The notes under the pieces: model-generated
What the model was told of the DNA's origin: nothing
Databases searched by the model: none
What the model saw: only the letters and a program-made list of their open reading frames with translations
Part shown: positions 52,882 to 64,000 of the stretch, piece by piece
Layout: each line of letters begins with the position of its first letter
Numbering within the stretch: position 1 is the first letter of the stretch
Translations under genes and position numbers: made by a program
Source of the DNA: Adiantum capillus-veneris
Taxonomy: Eukaryota; Streptophyta; Polypodiopsida; Polypodiales; Pteridaceae
Assembly (NCBI GenBank): GCA_014529385.2
Contig: CM043963.1
Coordinates: 75,023,912-75,087,911, forward strand
DNA: 64,000 nt
Direction: 5' to 3'

Positions 52882-55800
52882 ATGGCTGACAACAACAACA
52901 CATATGTGTTCAAGATGTTTGCTGCTGAGGACAGGTTGGATGGGGACAAATACTCTATGTGGGCTTATATGATGCAACATGTGCTTGTGTCAAAGGGCGT
53001 CTAGAACATTGTGTAGGGCATTGATGTACGTCCTGGTTTTGAGGATGTAGGCGATGTTGAGGATGTTGTAGGTCTTGCTGCAAGGATTGCAGCTGTTAGA
53101 GTTGTTTTGCCTACGGCAGAACAAGCTCATTGCGATGTTAAGGATACGCAGGCTCATGCATTGATTGCGTTTTTTGTGAAGCGCACCACTGTTCCTCACA
53201 TCCGTTCAGCAAAATCTGCAAAACAGGCTTGGGATATATTGGCTGGTCTTTATGCAAGTCGCAATGAGGCTAAAATTGCTTTGCTGCGTAAAGAGCTGGA
53301 GTCGAAGATTATGCATGAGGAAGATGATATGGACACTTTCCTTGCTAGTGTCAAGGATATCAATGAGCAACTTATTTCTGCAGGAGAAGTCATTTCAGAC
53401 AGTTCCCTTGTGCAGACTGTTCTTGATGCCTTACCAAATTCTTACCAGACTTTTGCTAGTACTTGGAGACTTATGACTCAAGGAAATCCAGAAGTTGTCA
53501 AGTTTGATACATTATGCACATTGCTGTTGCAAGTGTCACTTTCCAAAAAAAACAGGACTAGCCAACGTGCAGTTGAACAGGCTTTTATTTCTTCTCAAAG
53601 AAAGGGTGGTAACAGTAATGCAGCCACTTCTTATGGTTCTGCTGCGAGTGGCAAAAAATTTGTTCCTAATGCTTCTGCTGGCAACAATTCGTTTGGAAAT
53701 TTTGGTGATAAGGGCAAAAAGAAGATGCGTTGCCATTATAGTAAAGCTAATGATCACTTGATCAAGTCGTGTCCTAAGTTGAAGGCCAAAGAGGCTAAGA
53801 AGAAAGAGGGTGGTTCCACTGCAAATGCTAGTTCCACTACAAATGCAGCCATTGTTGAGTCTTCTGTGAAAGGAGACTGTAATGCTGATGTTGATGCAGA
53901 ATGGGCTTTTAGCGCAGAGTGCACTTACAATTCTATTGTCCATGATGCATGCTTGTCGGTTGCTGCAGATTTACATGTGTGGTATTTCAACAGTGGTGCT
54001 ACAAAGCACATTACCTCACATCGTGAATTGTTTACCGCTCTCAAGTCTGTCCCTCATGGGAATTCAATCACTTGTGCCAACAACGCCTCTTATCCAGTTC
54101 AGGGAGTTGGAAAGATTGTGCTCATTGCTGCTAATGGTAGCTCCTTCACACTTGTTGATGCACTTTATGTACCTGGTGTTGGAAGTAGGGTTGCAGAGAA
54201 ACAAACACAGCTTGGAGAAGAAGAATATCTTGTCTGTATCCGCACTTGCTAGACTTGGACTTGTAGTCAAATTTGTGGATGACAGATATACAGTTCATGA
54301 TCTCAGTTCTGGTGATGAAATTGTTGCATCTGGGCTTTTGTGTTGTGGGCTGTATATGCTCACTTTGTATGACAAGTGTGGACAAAATTTTGCAAATGCT
54401 GTTGCAGATTCAAGGGCTATTTTAGATGCAAAACTTTGGCATGCACGTTTTGGTCATCTGAATTTTGCCAGTTTGTTGCGTTTGCAAAACTCTGATATGG
54501 TTGCTTCTTTGCCGCCTCTTGAAGCACCTGTCAAACATGTTTGTGAAGGTTGTATTCTGGGTAAAATGCAGCGTTCTAAGTTTCCAAAGGATGGTTCAGT
54601 TAGGGCCACATGCAAGTTGCAGCTTGTGGACAGTGATGTTTGTGGGCCCATGCAAACTCCGTCCTTGGGCAATTACCTGTACTTTGTGACTTTCATTGAT
54701 GATTACTCCAGGCATGCATGGGTATTTCCGCTTAAAGCGAATTCCGATGTTTTTATGTGCTTCAAACAATTTCTGGCTATGGCTGAAAATGTCTCGAAAT
54801 GTACTATGGACACCCTCCGTTCCAATCGAGGGGGGGAGTATATGTCTCATGAATTTAATGCATTTCTGGCTAGTCGTGGGATAAAACACCAATGTACAGT
54901 GCCTTATACACCTCAGCAAAATGGTGTTGCTGAGAGGAAAAACAGGTCACTGACGGAAATGGCACGATGTATGGTCAAAAGTCAAGCTTTGCCGCATTCT
55001 TTTTGGCTTGCGGCCATCATGTGTGCCACTTATGTACTTAACAGGTGTCCTACGAAAGCTTTGCAGTCTATTACTCCATATGAAGCATGGCATGATAGAA
55101 AGCCTTCTATTAAGCACATGCGTGTTTTTGGCTATTTGGTATATGCTTTGGTGCCACAAGTGCAGAGCAAAAAATTGGATGATAAGGCTGTCAAATGTAT
55201 TTTTGTTGGTTATAGTTCTAAAAGAAAAGGTTACAGGTTATATCATCCGCAAACAAAACGTATTCTGGTTTCACGGGATGTAGTGTTTGTGGAAGATTTT
55301 GTTCAGCCCTTGCTGTCATGTACTAGAGACAGTAATGTAAGCTCACAGAACATTTATGACACTTTGTTGCCTCTTTTCAGTGGTGTAAATACGAATGTAA
55401 GTTCGAATGAGGCAAATGTACAGCCTATGGGGGTTTCTGAAAATGTTTTAGATCAGCCTATTACTGATGCAGATGTACATGATGTACTTGATGAGGAAAG
55501 GGCTAAAAATGAGCAGGCTAGAGGTATGCCAAAATGGCTGGTGCACACTTTGCGTGACAGTAAATTGGATGCACCTTTGTCTAGTCGTACTCGTTCAGGC
55601 TCTCGCTATGCATCTTATGCATCAGATTGTTATGCTTTGGCTGTGTCTAGCTTACATGATGTTGAGGAGCCTCTGTCTTTTGATGAAGCACAGAATTTAG
55701 AAAATTGGATGGCTGCCATGCAATGAGAATATGATGCACTTATAGAAAATGACACATGGGCTTTATGTGATTTGCCTCCTAGCAAAAAGGCCATTGGTAC

Positions 55801-57207
55801 AAAGTGGGTTTACAAGTTGAAACGCAAGCCGGATGGTGAGATCGATCACCATAAGGCTCACGACTTGTTGCAAAGGGTTATGCACAGCAAAAAGGCATAG
55901 ATTATGAAGAGAATTTTGCTCCCACTTGTCGTATGACTACTGTGCGTTTTCTATGTGCATTGGCAGCTCATTTTGGTTGGGATGTACATCAATCAGACAT
56001 TGTTACTGCTTTCTTGAATGGTGACATATTTGAGGAAGTTTATGTAACGCAGCCTCGCAGTTTTGTCATAAAAGGACAAGAGGACAAAGTGTGCAGATGT
56101 AAGAAGGCTTTGTATGGGTTGAAGCAATCTCCTCGTGCTTGGTATGAGAAAGCTGACACTCATTTGGTCAAACAAGGCTTTCGTAATAGTCCAACAGAAA
56201 GCACATTGTATGTAAAGCGTGGGGTTGATATACTTCTCATCGTGGTTATTTATGTTGATGATTTGCTGATCACTAGACCAAATGAGAGACATATTGCTGA
56301 ATTTAAGGCTGATTTGAATGCTACTTTCAAGATGAAAGATTTGGGGATGTTGCATCATTACTTGGGTATACAGTTTAAGCAGTGTGATTGTGGTATTGCC
56401 TTGTGTCAGAAAAGTTACATAGAGACATTGCTATGTAAGTTTGGACTTGAGGATTGCAAACCTATTGCCACTCCCATGGAAACAGGTTTGAAGTTGAGTC
56501 TACATGATGCTGGCGATCCTGCTGATGTCACTCTTTACCAAACTGTTGTTGGCTGCCTCATTTATGTATGCAACACGAGGCCAGATATTCAGTTTGCAAT
56601 CTCATAGGTCAACAGATTTATGCATAGCCCAGGGTCTAAGCATTGGCAGGCTGTCAAGAGAATTTTCCGCTACCTTAGTGGCACTTTACATCTTGGCTTG
56701 TTTTATCCCAAGGGGGGATCATTGCCACCAGACTTACATGCTTTTTCGGACTCAGATTGGGCTGGTTGTTTTGACACGAGAGTGTCCACAAGTGGTTTTT
56801 GTTTCATGCTTTGCAGTTCATGTATATCATGGTTGAGCAAGAAGCAACCTACTGTGGCCACTTTGAGTTGTGAGGCTGAGTACAAGGAAGTCTTCACAGC
56901 TATGGTTGAGTGTGTATGGCTCAGACGCCTTATGGCTAATTTGGGTGTTGGACAGGACACTGCCAACACTATCTACACTGACAGTCAGAGCGCATTGGCA
57001 GTTGAGAGGAACCCAATTTTTCATGCTCGCACAAAGCACATTGAGGTGCATTAGCACTATGTCAGGGAGAGGTTCTCAACAGGAGAGATCAGCTTGGCTT
57101 ATGTGCCAACACAGGACAACCTTGCAGATCTTTTCACAAAGGCATTGTCTCGTGAGAAGCTTGAAGCTTTCCGCAAAGCTTTGGGCTTACTCCCCTTTGT
57201 GGACTGA
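52882..57207 (+). pseudogene. Copia gag-pol, multiply interrupted
   Basis: It starts MADNNNTYVFKMFAAEDRLDG. Two TAG codons occur at about 53002-53016. The gag nucleocapsid knuckle reads CHYSKANDHLIKSC, with the second Cys lost. The protease site reads NSGA near 53990 instead of DSGA. A frame change occurs near 54190. The GAG-pre-integrase block (HARFGHLNFASL, CEGCILGK) and integrase (FIDDYSR, NGVAERKN) are well kept. TGA follows at 55724. A frame break near 55865 lies at the start of RT, then MTTVRFLCALAAHFGWDVHQSD, the YVDD site at about 56251, TAG at 56605, RNase H (DSDWAGC, SCEAEY), TAG at 57052, and the natural end FVD-TGA at 57205-57207. Loss of the protease Asp alone would disable it. 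Confidence 0.93.
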
Positions 57208-57273
57208 TCATGTCCTTAGGGCATGGCACTTCCCTTTACTAATGTGCCAGCTCTCGTTCACCGCATCACTCCA

Positions 57274-57280
57274 GGGGGGA
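57274..57280 (+). promoter_or_regulatory. polypurine tract
   Basis: GGGGGGA lies two bases before the 3' LTR, the site of plus-strand priming. Confidence 0.85.
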
Positions 57281-57282
57281 TT

Positions 57283-57509
57283 TGTTACCATATACATGTG
57301 GTAGTGATGTGTGTGAACACACTAGGACCGTCGGGGCATTTTTTCACTCTTTAGGAGGTTTTTTCCCCCGTGCATTGTATATACGCCCATCACTCTAGGG
57401 CTATCTATCTTTCCATTGCACACTAAGTAACATACTCTCTATTGTGTGCCTTGTGCTTCCTTCGTCTTCTCCAAGCTATGTGTGTTTCTCTGCAAACCTA
57501 ATTCCAACA
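57283..57509 (+). repeat. Copia 3' LTR
   Basis: 227 bp, same length as the 5' LTR, with about 7 substitutions and no gaps. Confidence 0.95.
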
Positions 57510-58237
57510 GCTTGTTGGGAGGGGAAATCCTTGGATATTTCTCCTTTAGAAATCACTCAAACCCAATCAAGGTTTGTCTTTTTAGTTATCCTTTGAAATT
57601 TATGATCCCATGCCAATGCTTCCTCCTCTATGATGAGTTTTTTATCTTCTCTATGCTAGTAGTGTATCATGCAAGCTTTGCTCTATGATCAATTAGCAAG
57701 AATCATAATGTCCTCTTTTGATGCATCATGATCAAAAACACCTAAGCAACATTTATATGAAAAAACCACATCCATTTGAGGAAGATCTTCACTATCAAGC
57801 AAAGTAGCACGAGCCGCTTTGGCTTTTTTGGGCCCGACCTATATCCATCTTTGCCACTATTTTGGAAGAGCCCATCATCTTTCTATTTAGCATTATCCCT
57901 TGCCTTGGAGCTGGCACCACCTACCCCTTGTCAGCTCCATCATCAGCTACATTTTTGGTACTATATTAATGTAATCTTTTCTATGTTTTGTGTTGTAGAT
58001 CTATCTTTCTCCAACCCCTTGGGGGACCTTGGTGTCCATTTGCAACCCACATCATTAGCCTTGGAGGTGCTTCATTTTGAAGAGTTTCTGTAGCTACGTC
58101 ATTCATGTAATATTGTAGAGCCTTGCATTGAGGTATTATGTATGTGTATATCCCATTTATGTAATCTAAAGAAAATACCACATCATTAATGGTGTGGGGG
58201 GCCTTGAGAGGGTTGGTGGGACCCTATCAGTATGCCT

Positions 58238-58325
<88 letters not shown>

Positions 58326-59180
58326 AACACACATACCATCAATAATGCAAAGTTACATTCATTAACTCAACGTTCACAACGACAGTGGTGATTTGTGTGA
58401 TTGATTGCTTTTATCATGCAAAGCAACACGACATGCTTTGCAAAATCACTTCTCTCTCTTGTGTACACACATAATACCTCTCTTGTTTTTTCTCTCTCTT
58501 AGGTGCTTCAAATGCATGAAAAACGCTGTCACACTCATAATCTATCTTTTAATGCACCTAAAATTTCTACATCTCCAAGAACAATCCTGGTCTAATGGTA
58601 TCTACTCTTCAAAGTTTCCTATTGTAGTAAATAGAATTCTATAATCTATCAAACATACCACCCATCCTATATAATGGAAATATGTTCTTAATGGTACCCT
58701 ACTAAGAGCTCTATAGACTATACAAAGTCTACAAGAACCATGCCACTATTCTTCTTCAAAACGAGAACACGTGTGAATAAAAGGAAAATGGATTTGGTTG
58801 AATCAAACATACTTTCTTAGAAGCTCATTCAAGGCCTTACTATCAAAGCTTCAAGTAAAGTTCTTTATGATCCAAAAGTCTTAATTATTATAGGTCCTGC
58901 TTAAGCTTTAAGCTAGCAAGGTTGAGCATATTTAATTGTGTCACTCATAGTGGTATTGGTGAGCATAAAAGTCAAATTCTATGTATTTTGAGTTTGGTGG
59001 AGTGACTCCGAGAAAAGTCCAAAAGACACTTACGCACATAGCAAGGAGTTCTTGGTGGAGCATTTGTATATGCACAAAGAGCTTCATCGTGTTGTTTTTT
59101 TGGCATTACAGAAAGTGTTCTAAAGAAAGGAACTAGCAAGTTGCTCTTTTTTTTCACTTTAAGTTTATGAGTGCACCAGC
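57510..59180. other. low-coding region right of the Copia element
   Basis: No gene was recognised. Open frames are short and without domains. Sequence either side of the Copia (for example CTTGTTGGGAGG after it) is otherwise unremarkable. Confidence 0.35.
58242..58322. repeat. compound (CT)n(CA)n microsatellite
   Basis: A CT run to 58282 passes directly into CA to 58322. Confidence 0.95.
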
Positions 59181-60057
59181 TAGCTTTAGCAGGTTCTCAT
59201 TGGGTGGGGGCCCCTTTCAGAGGATTGTCTGGAGGCCTAGCGTTTCATTTTTTTGGGAGCAATTAAGGTTACGCGACCTGTTGCTACAAGCGAGAGTCAA
59301 GCTTTGGTCTTGAGGGACAGGGGTTTAGCCGAGAGGGGGTAACCCGACTGTCCCAACCTCTATCTTCAATGTTGGATGGTGCAGATCTGCGAATTTTTGT
59401 CCCTCGAGGTGGCTGCTCCCCCTACTCTTGTTCGAGTGGCATTGACAGATATGTTTGTTGGTTGGGCTTCGAGTTTGTGGCGATTGTAGGAGGATCGGTG
59501 GATGCTAGTAGCGTGGTGGTTCGTGGCATCCTGTGTCTTCGCAGATACTTATTTGGCCCGATGTGGGGTTGGGTGATAGACTATGACAGTTTGCGATGTG
59601 GTGATGTAGTGGATCTGGTTCAAATTCGATGACTGGCTGCATGTTCGCAGCTCCTTTTTTTGGCTCCATCGAGAGCTATTAGTGATGGGGACTATGGACC
59701 TTGCCCTTCTAGAATTATTGATGGTCATGGTTGCTCCACAGTCTCATGGTGGTTCTGTCTCTTGGTGATATGGATGCTCTGGCTAGAGATGGTGCAGTGC
59801 CGAGTGGAAGTCGGTGATGTCTCTAGTGGCAACCTTGGTCTTCTTCCCGTTTATTATAAGGGTGGCTCTCTGTTAAGCCTGACATATGGTGGTGCAATTT
59901 GTGTTATGTTATGGTCTTCTGGATACCCTGGCTCATCCTCATCTGTGAGCAGGGTCTTTACTTGTATTATTTTGGTTATGATTAATATACTTGTATTATT
60001 TTGGTTATGCTTAATACTAAAGCACTCACAATTGTGAGTTTTACCAAAAAAAAAAAA
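59180..60057 (+). other. possible 5'-truncated retroposed sequence with an A tail
   Basis: From about 59190 base composition turns G/T-rich with open stretches (59369-59632, 59660-60037), then ends in a duplicated CTTGTATTATTTTGGTTATG and a run of 12 A at 60046-60057. This form suits the 3' end of a plant LINE or a processed transcript. No reverse transcriptase motif and no target duplication were found, so the call is weak. Confidence 0.3.
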
Positions 60058-60911
60058 TGTCAAGTATGGAGCTCGATTCACCCCTTGTAATTTTTATTCT
60101 AAAAAATGCACATTTGTAAAGTCTCCGTTAGGATGAGAAGCTATTGTGTGAGAAAAATCATTCATCAAAAAACCAAAAATGCATACCTTTGAAATATTTC
60201 TTCTCATCGAAATCACTGTTTAACGATCGGTGTCCAGTTTTCAGACCGACTTGTCTACCAAAAAGCGGCTACACATGGACACATGAGAGAGTTCTACTTG
60301 AACTTATCTTCACAAGGACGGCTGCACACAGGTGTCTCTCATGAAAGAGGGCAACCCATATAGACTCATTTTGACCTATAAAACAAGACATATAAAGTGC
60401 ATTGTGGTGGTAGAGGTGAAGTGTGTGTGTGAGGTGATGTAAGAGAGTGAAGCAAAACGAAGTGCCATTAAAGGTTGCTCATCCCTTTGTAACCTGCTTC
60501 TAGTTGAAGTGCAAAGACATTGAGTAAATGCTTTTTCGCAGACGTAGCTCACACTTGGATGAACCACATCTATCGTGCTCTCTCCCTCCATCTCTCATCT
60601 CTTTGTGTGTGAAAATTATCTCCATTAAGTAAACTGCTTTATTCTCTACTTATCTATTCCTTATTCCTAACAATTAATACAACTTAAATTGAAGCTCTTA
60701 AATTGAGCTTCAGATGCATGGGACATTATTTCAAATGTTAATACTACAAAAATTTCAAAGAATAGGGAGACCAAGCTCTCACTTGGGTGATAAACTAAAT
60801 TTGTTCATTGTGAATTTAAGGATTAATATCTTCATGGAAAGCTAGTGCTAGTGATCATACATAAAATCCAATGCTTTCCATTCTACATAGAATCACACAC
60901 TTTTTTCTAAA
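60058..60911. other. AT-rich region, no recognised gene
   Basis: No gene, repeat array or RNA that I can support. Confidence 0.4.
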
Positions 60912-61953
60912 TATTCACAAGAAGTTTTGGGCAGATTCTCACAATAATTCCAATGTATTCTCACAATAATTCCCACATTGTGACTTACCTCAACATCATG
61001 AGCTTTTGTGAGAGAGGCACCGCATACCTAGCTAGGTAAGATTGGGGGTAGGGGACCACCAGCACGAGGGGGGGGGGGGGGGGGGGGGGGGTCCCCTACT
61101 CTTAATCGTACCTAGCTAGGTATGCGGTGCCTCTCGAGCAAAAGCTCATGATGTTATGCATTGTATGAAAAACACTGAAAAAGAATTGTTTTTCTATATG
61201 AGAAAAATTCTAAATCTTCTTGTGATTGTTAGGTCATTAAAACTCGATGGTAGATTAGGGAGGGTAGACAATCAACAAGCATACTTTGATAATCTTTAGT
61301 CAGTTGCCAAGGTGCACTAGCTAAAAACATCACATGAGAAAAGACCATACCTCTCTAAAGGGACAACATACTATGGTTCCCTCAACACTACTTAAAGACC
61401 ACAGGATGTTAAATGAACCTCGAGTTATGGGATCCACAGATCAAAACTACGTGCACAAATCACGATAGCCTTGGCAACATCACATTATCAAAAAGTAGAC
61501 TCGGAAAAACTTGTAAGCTAGGACAAGGGAGAGGCATGCCTTAGTTTATTTAACAAGATTTGGTTTTTCCCATGTGGGTCACTAGACACATGTGGGCATT
61601 AGTGGATATAGCACATGTCTCTCATGGCAACGTCACAAGAAGATGTAGAAATTTTCTCATATAGGAAATCGGAGTCTCTCAGTGTTGTGTTTTTCAGACA
61701 ATGCATAACATCATGAGCTTCTGCTCGAGAGGCACCGCGTACCTAGCTAGGTGCGATTGGGGGCATACCTAGCTAGGTGCGATTGGGGGCAGGGGACCAC
61801 CGCCCCCCCCCCCCCCCAAAAACGGGCCGGCGATCCCCTGCCCCCAATCGTACCTAGCTGGGTATGCGGTGCCTCACACAAAAGCTCATGATGTTGAGGT
61901 AAGTCACAATGTGGGAATTATCGTGAGAATCTGTCCAAAACTTCTTGTGAATA
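60912..61953. mobile_element. 1.04 kb fold-back element with long inverted arms and nested hairpins
   Basis: The left end TATTCACAAGAAGTTTTGG is repeated inverted at the right end (to 61953). The arms extend roughly 60912-61235 and 61620-61953, about 300 bases each. Each arm contains its own palindrome built from GAGGCACCGCATACCTAGCTAGGTA and its complement, around a G run (61068-61091) or a C run (61803-61817). The right arm has one extra unit (TACCTAGCTAGGTGCGATTG, twice). Nothing between the arms codes for a protein. No clear flanking duplication is visible. Confidence 0.75.
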
Positions 61954-62660
61954 ACCAGAGGCCCTTTTTTTTCCGACCATTGAATCACCTCAAGAGCGCC
62001 CAAGACCATCGATCCAAATGCTTGGAGTCGTTAAAGACCGATGGCCTTTAGTGTTGGAGGACCAACCAGCTCATAAGCAAAAAATTGTGTGATTGGAAGG
62101 GATCAAGCCAAAGAAGGAAGTTCTCTTTTTTCACCCAGTGCTATTGAAATTTCCACCAATGTAGTAACTCGAGCCATTATTTTACAATGGTACTAAATGT
62201 TATTAAAATCTTCACCAATTACCTTGATCTAAAACATGTCATAATGAGCATTTGAACCTTAAGGAAATAATATTGTTGATACCCCCCTTGGTGGTAACAC
62301 TCACAAACACATTTATAGACTTTCTTAATATAGCTAAAATAGTTTGATAATGTAGAAAATTGTTAGGTTATGTTCTAGTACCGTGATTAATTTTAAACCC
62401 AATTTTAGTAGAGATCAATTCACATTGGTGGAGAAACTGGAATATTGCTAAGAAGAAAAATGGTAGAATCAGACTTTACTGAAATAACTCAGATAACAAA
62501 AATAGATTTGGCAGAGTCAAGGCCAAATAACAATGTTACTGATTAGTGAGGAGTTAGGCAGGGTGAGGCACAAAACTTGTACAGAGTAAAAAGAGCCAAG
62601 ACCCATTAAGGAGTTAGTGGTCTACACATGCTACATATTCTGAACAGGCCGCCAACCCCG
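61954..62660. other. 3' intergenic region of the bHLH gene
   Basis: AT-rich. It would contain the 3' untranslated region of the minus-strand bHLH gene (about 62660 down to 62400). No other gene is seen. Confidence 0.45.
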
Positions 62661-64000
62661 CTAAATCGTCCGGGCAGCAGGAGGCGGCGGACGTAGAGAG
62701 GCCGGATCGAAATTGAGTCTGTTCGCAAGGCTCTCTGTAACAATGCACAGCCCCTCCTTTGAAAGAAAATGCTGCACATCTTGAGATGATAAGAGCCTGT
62801 GAATAAGAGCTCTTTTGAAGCTCTCTTGATCATCACCCAACATAATCTTGTTGTGGCTTGCTCTTTGCTGGGTTAAGCTCACCTCATTCTCTAAGCACAC
62901 CATTTGTGCTTGTAGGAAGTCTACATATTTGATCGCCAAATCGAATGTGGCAGCTGTGTCTAGCCTTGTGGCCCCTGGGATTATCACCTTCAACCTTTCT
63001 GTCTTCTCCTTTATCTTGTGCCTTCTCTTTCGCGCTGCAACACTCTGCGATTGCACATCATCTGACTTGGATGTCGATGTCGATGCATGCTTTCTCATAT
63101 AAGCGGGCTGCTGCGCTGGGCCACAATCCAGCCTCTCCATTTCACATAAGCCCATGTCTACACTACTCATTAGTGCCTCTCCCCTAGGCAAGAAAGGGCT
63201 GCTGAAAATTGTAGGTGGAGTTGTATTGTATTGCAACTTCTCTGCTTGTAGCACCTGCTCTAAGGTGATTCCATGGAGTTTCCTGCGCTGTGCAGGCGGC
63301 TCAATGAGCTCCAAATCATCTTCAACCATTGCAAAACAAGCGTCTTTGTTGACAGCATTGATGGCCGGGAGCCAAGGCATACTTGCATTGAAGCAAGGAG
63401 GGGTGAAAATAGAAGGAAGAGGAGATGGGATGGGTGCATTCAGGATGTTGCACTCTATGGGTGTACTCAATGGCTTATGATCACTATTTTCATTATCGGT
63501 GAGGACAGAGGATGTTGCGCTACCGGGGGAGCTTACATCATGAGTCTTGAGAGGGAGGATGGAAGCACAAAGTGGTGAAGATGAAGATAGAGGTGCATAT
63601 AAATCAGGGCCAAGGTTGGCAAGCTGCATATATTCAGGTTGCTTGGCAATATGCAGATTATGGGCTGTATCAAAGGGCAGCTCTTGGCAGCCATACTTGA
63701 CATGGAGATCATTGGGACAGGGCTCCTGGGTTGTTGCAAGGCCAATCTGGGATAAATCAAAGGGCTGTTGGTCCTCATCATAAGGAGGGTCACGAGCCGA
63801 GTCTGCTGCATGAGGATTATCTTGCAGGAGGGCAGGGAGGGCATCCAAGGCAAGAAGCTGTTCAAGGGTAAGGTCCAAGCCATATTGGCTCTTTAATATG
63901 GCTTGCAGAGCCAGCAAGGGTTGCACTTGCTCTGCAAGAAAGGTCTCATGACAGCTTGAAGCAGCCACTGTCTCAAAGTTCTCCCAATTGGAAAGACCAC
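62661..64000 (-). CDS. bHLH transcription factor, 5' end beyond the window
   Basis: The frame is open from the window edge (LSNWENFETVAASSCHETFL) to a stop at 62661, more than 440 residues. A GTG at 63968 is not taken as the start because the frame runs on upstream. The protein is acidic and Ser/Pro-rich, then holds a bHLH domain at about 63060-62895: SVAARKRRHKIKEKTERLK (basic part and helix 1), GATRLDTAATFDLAIKYVDFLQAQM (loop and helix 2). The usual E-box Glu of the basic part is Ala (A-A-R-K-R-R), so it may not bind a standard E-box. The pattern of helix 2 (KYV-FLQAQ) and the C-terminal LLSSQDVQHFLSKEGLCIV are close to what I recall for plant bHLH52/53-type proteins. No intron is visible. 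It is the only intact-looking host gene in the window. Confidence 0.85.
   Translation of the reverse strand, partial: GLSNWENFETVAASSCHETFLAEQVQPLLALQAILKSQYGLDLTLEQLLALDALPALLQDNPHAADSARDPPYDEDQQPFDLSQIGLATTQEPCPNDLHVKYGCQELPFDTAHNLHIAKQPEYMQLANLGPDLYAPLSSSSPLCASILPLKTHDVSSPGSATSSVLTDNENSDHKPLSTPIECNILNAPIPSPLPSIFTPPCFNASMPWLPAINAVNKDACFAMVEDDLELIEPPAQRRKLHGITLEQVLQAEKLQYNTTPPTIFSSPFLPRGEALMSSVDMGLCEMERLDCGPAQQPAYMRKHASTSTSKSDDVQSQSVAARKRRHKIKEKTERLKVIIPGATRLDTAATFDLAIKYVDFLQAQMVCLENEVSLTQQRASHNKIMLGDDQESFKRALIHRLLSSQDVQHFLSKEGLCIVTESLANRLNFDPASLRPPPPAARTI

Larger units (their letters stand above)
52301..57509 (+). mobile_element. Ty1/Copia LTR retrotransposon, complete in structure, coding capacity lost
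   Basis: The LTRs are 227 bp each and run TGTTACC to CCAACA. GCTTG flanks both sides (52296-52300 and 57510-57514). The LTRs differ at about 7 positions (about 97% identity), so insertion is fairly recent but not fresh. The internal order gag, protease, integrase, RT, RNase H is that of Copia. Several stops and frame breaks interrupt the single gag-pol frame. Confidence 0.96.

Noticed and set aside
62661-63968. bHLH gene starting at 63968
   Set aside because: That codon is GTG and the same frame continues to the window edge without a stop, so the true start is outside.

Overview
The window looks like land-plant nuclear DNA that is almost entirely transposable elements. The indications are plant-type CACTA (En/Spm) elements with TNP2-like and Transposase_24-like genes, a plant Ty1/Copia element with an initiator-tRNA-Met primer-binding site, GT-AG introns, long CT/AC microsatellites, and a bHLH gene of a plant-specific kind at the right edge. 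The sequence does not fix the species. A non-seed plant (fern, lycophyte or bryophyte) is my guess, because the DUF7869-like gene is not one I associate with flowering plants.

The left two thirds is a three-level nest. Outermost is CACTA element A (1047-44908, flanked by CCA), with its genes on the minus strand. Inside it, in opposite orientation, is a related CACTA element B (8643-44070, flanked by TAA). Inside an exon of B's second gene is a giant 27.4 kb element C (15913-43307, flanked by CTTA), whose ends share the 16-bp inverted repeat AAGACCATATTAGGTA. Element A still holds the matching uninterrupted exon, so it serves as a paralogous empty site for C.

Element C is the most unusual object here. 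On the minus strand near its left end it carries a long open frame with a TNP1-like start and a DUF7869-like, RNase-H-type core; this is a putative transposase broken by only two in-frame stops. On the plus strand it carries four cargo domains: a DGQH-motif (ParB/sulfiredoxin-like) protein that splices in frame, across a 2.6 kb repeat-filled intron, to a SET-domain exon; a FCP/SCP-type HAD protein of the DLNGLL subtype; and a second HAD-like protein with DLEG in place of the DxD motif. The rest is dozens of copies of a short motif (core TTGGACAAGTGGTGGACC). It runs in one direction from 19.5 to 33.3 kb and in the opposite direction from 35.6 to 42.8 kb. Between 24 and 27.7 kb it forms an alternating, roughly 380-440 bp higher-order tandem array.

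Right of the nest, 46.2-50.6 kb is a second, degraded copy of the same family (C'), with the right terminus and a broken second HAD gene but no left end that I can find. After about 1.7 kb without a recognisable gene comes a decayed Copia element (52301-57509, 227-bp LTRs, TSD GCTTG), then low-coding DNA with a possible A-tailed retroposed piece, then a 1 kb fold-back element with nested hairpins (60912-61953), and finally a bHLH transcription-factor gene on the minus strand that runs off the window. That gene is the only clear host gene. No tRNA, rRNA or CRISPR was seen.
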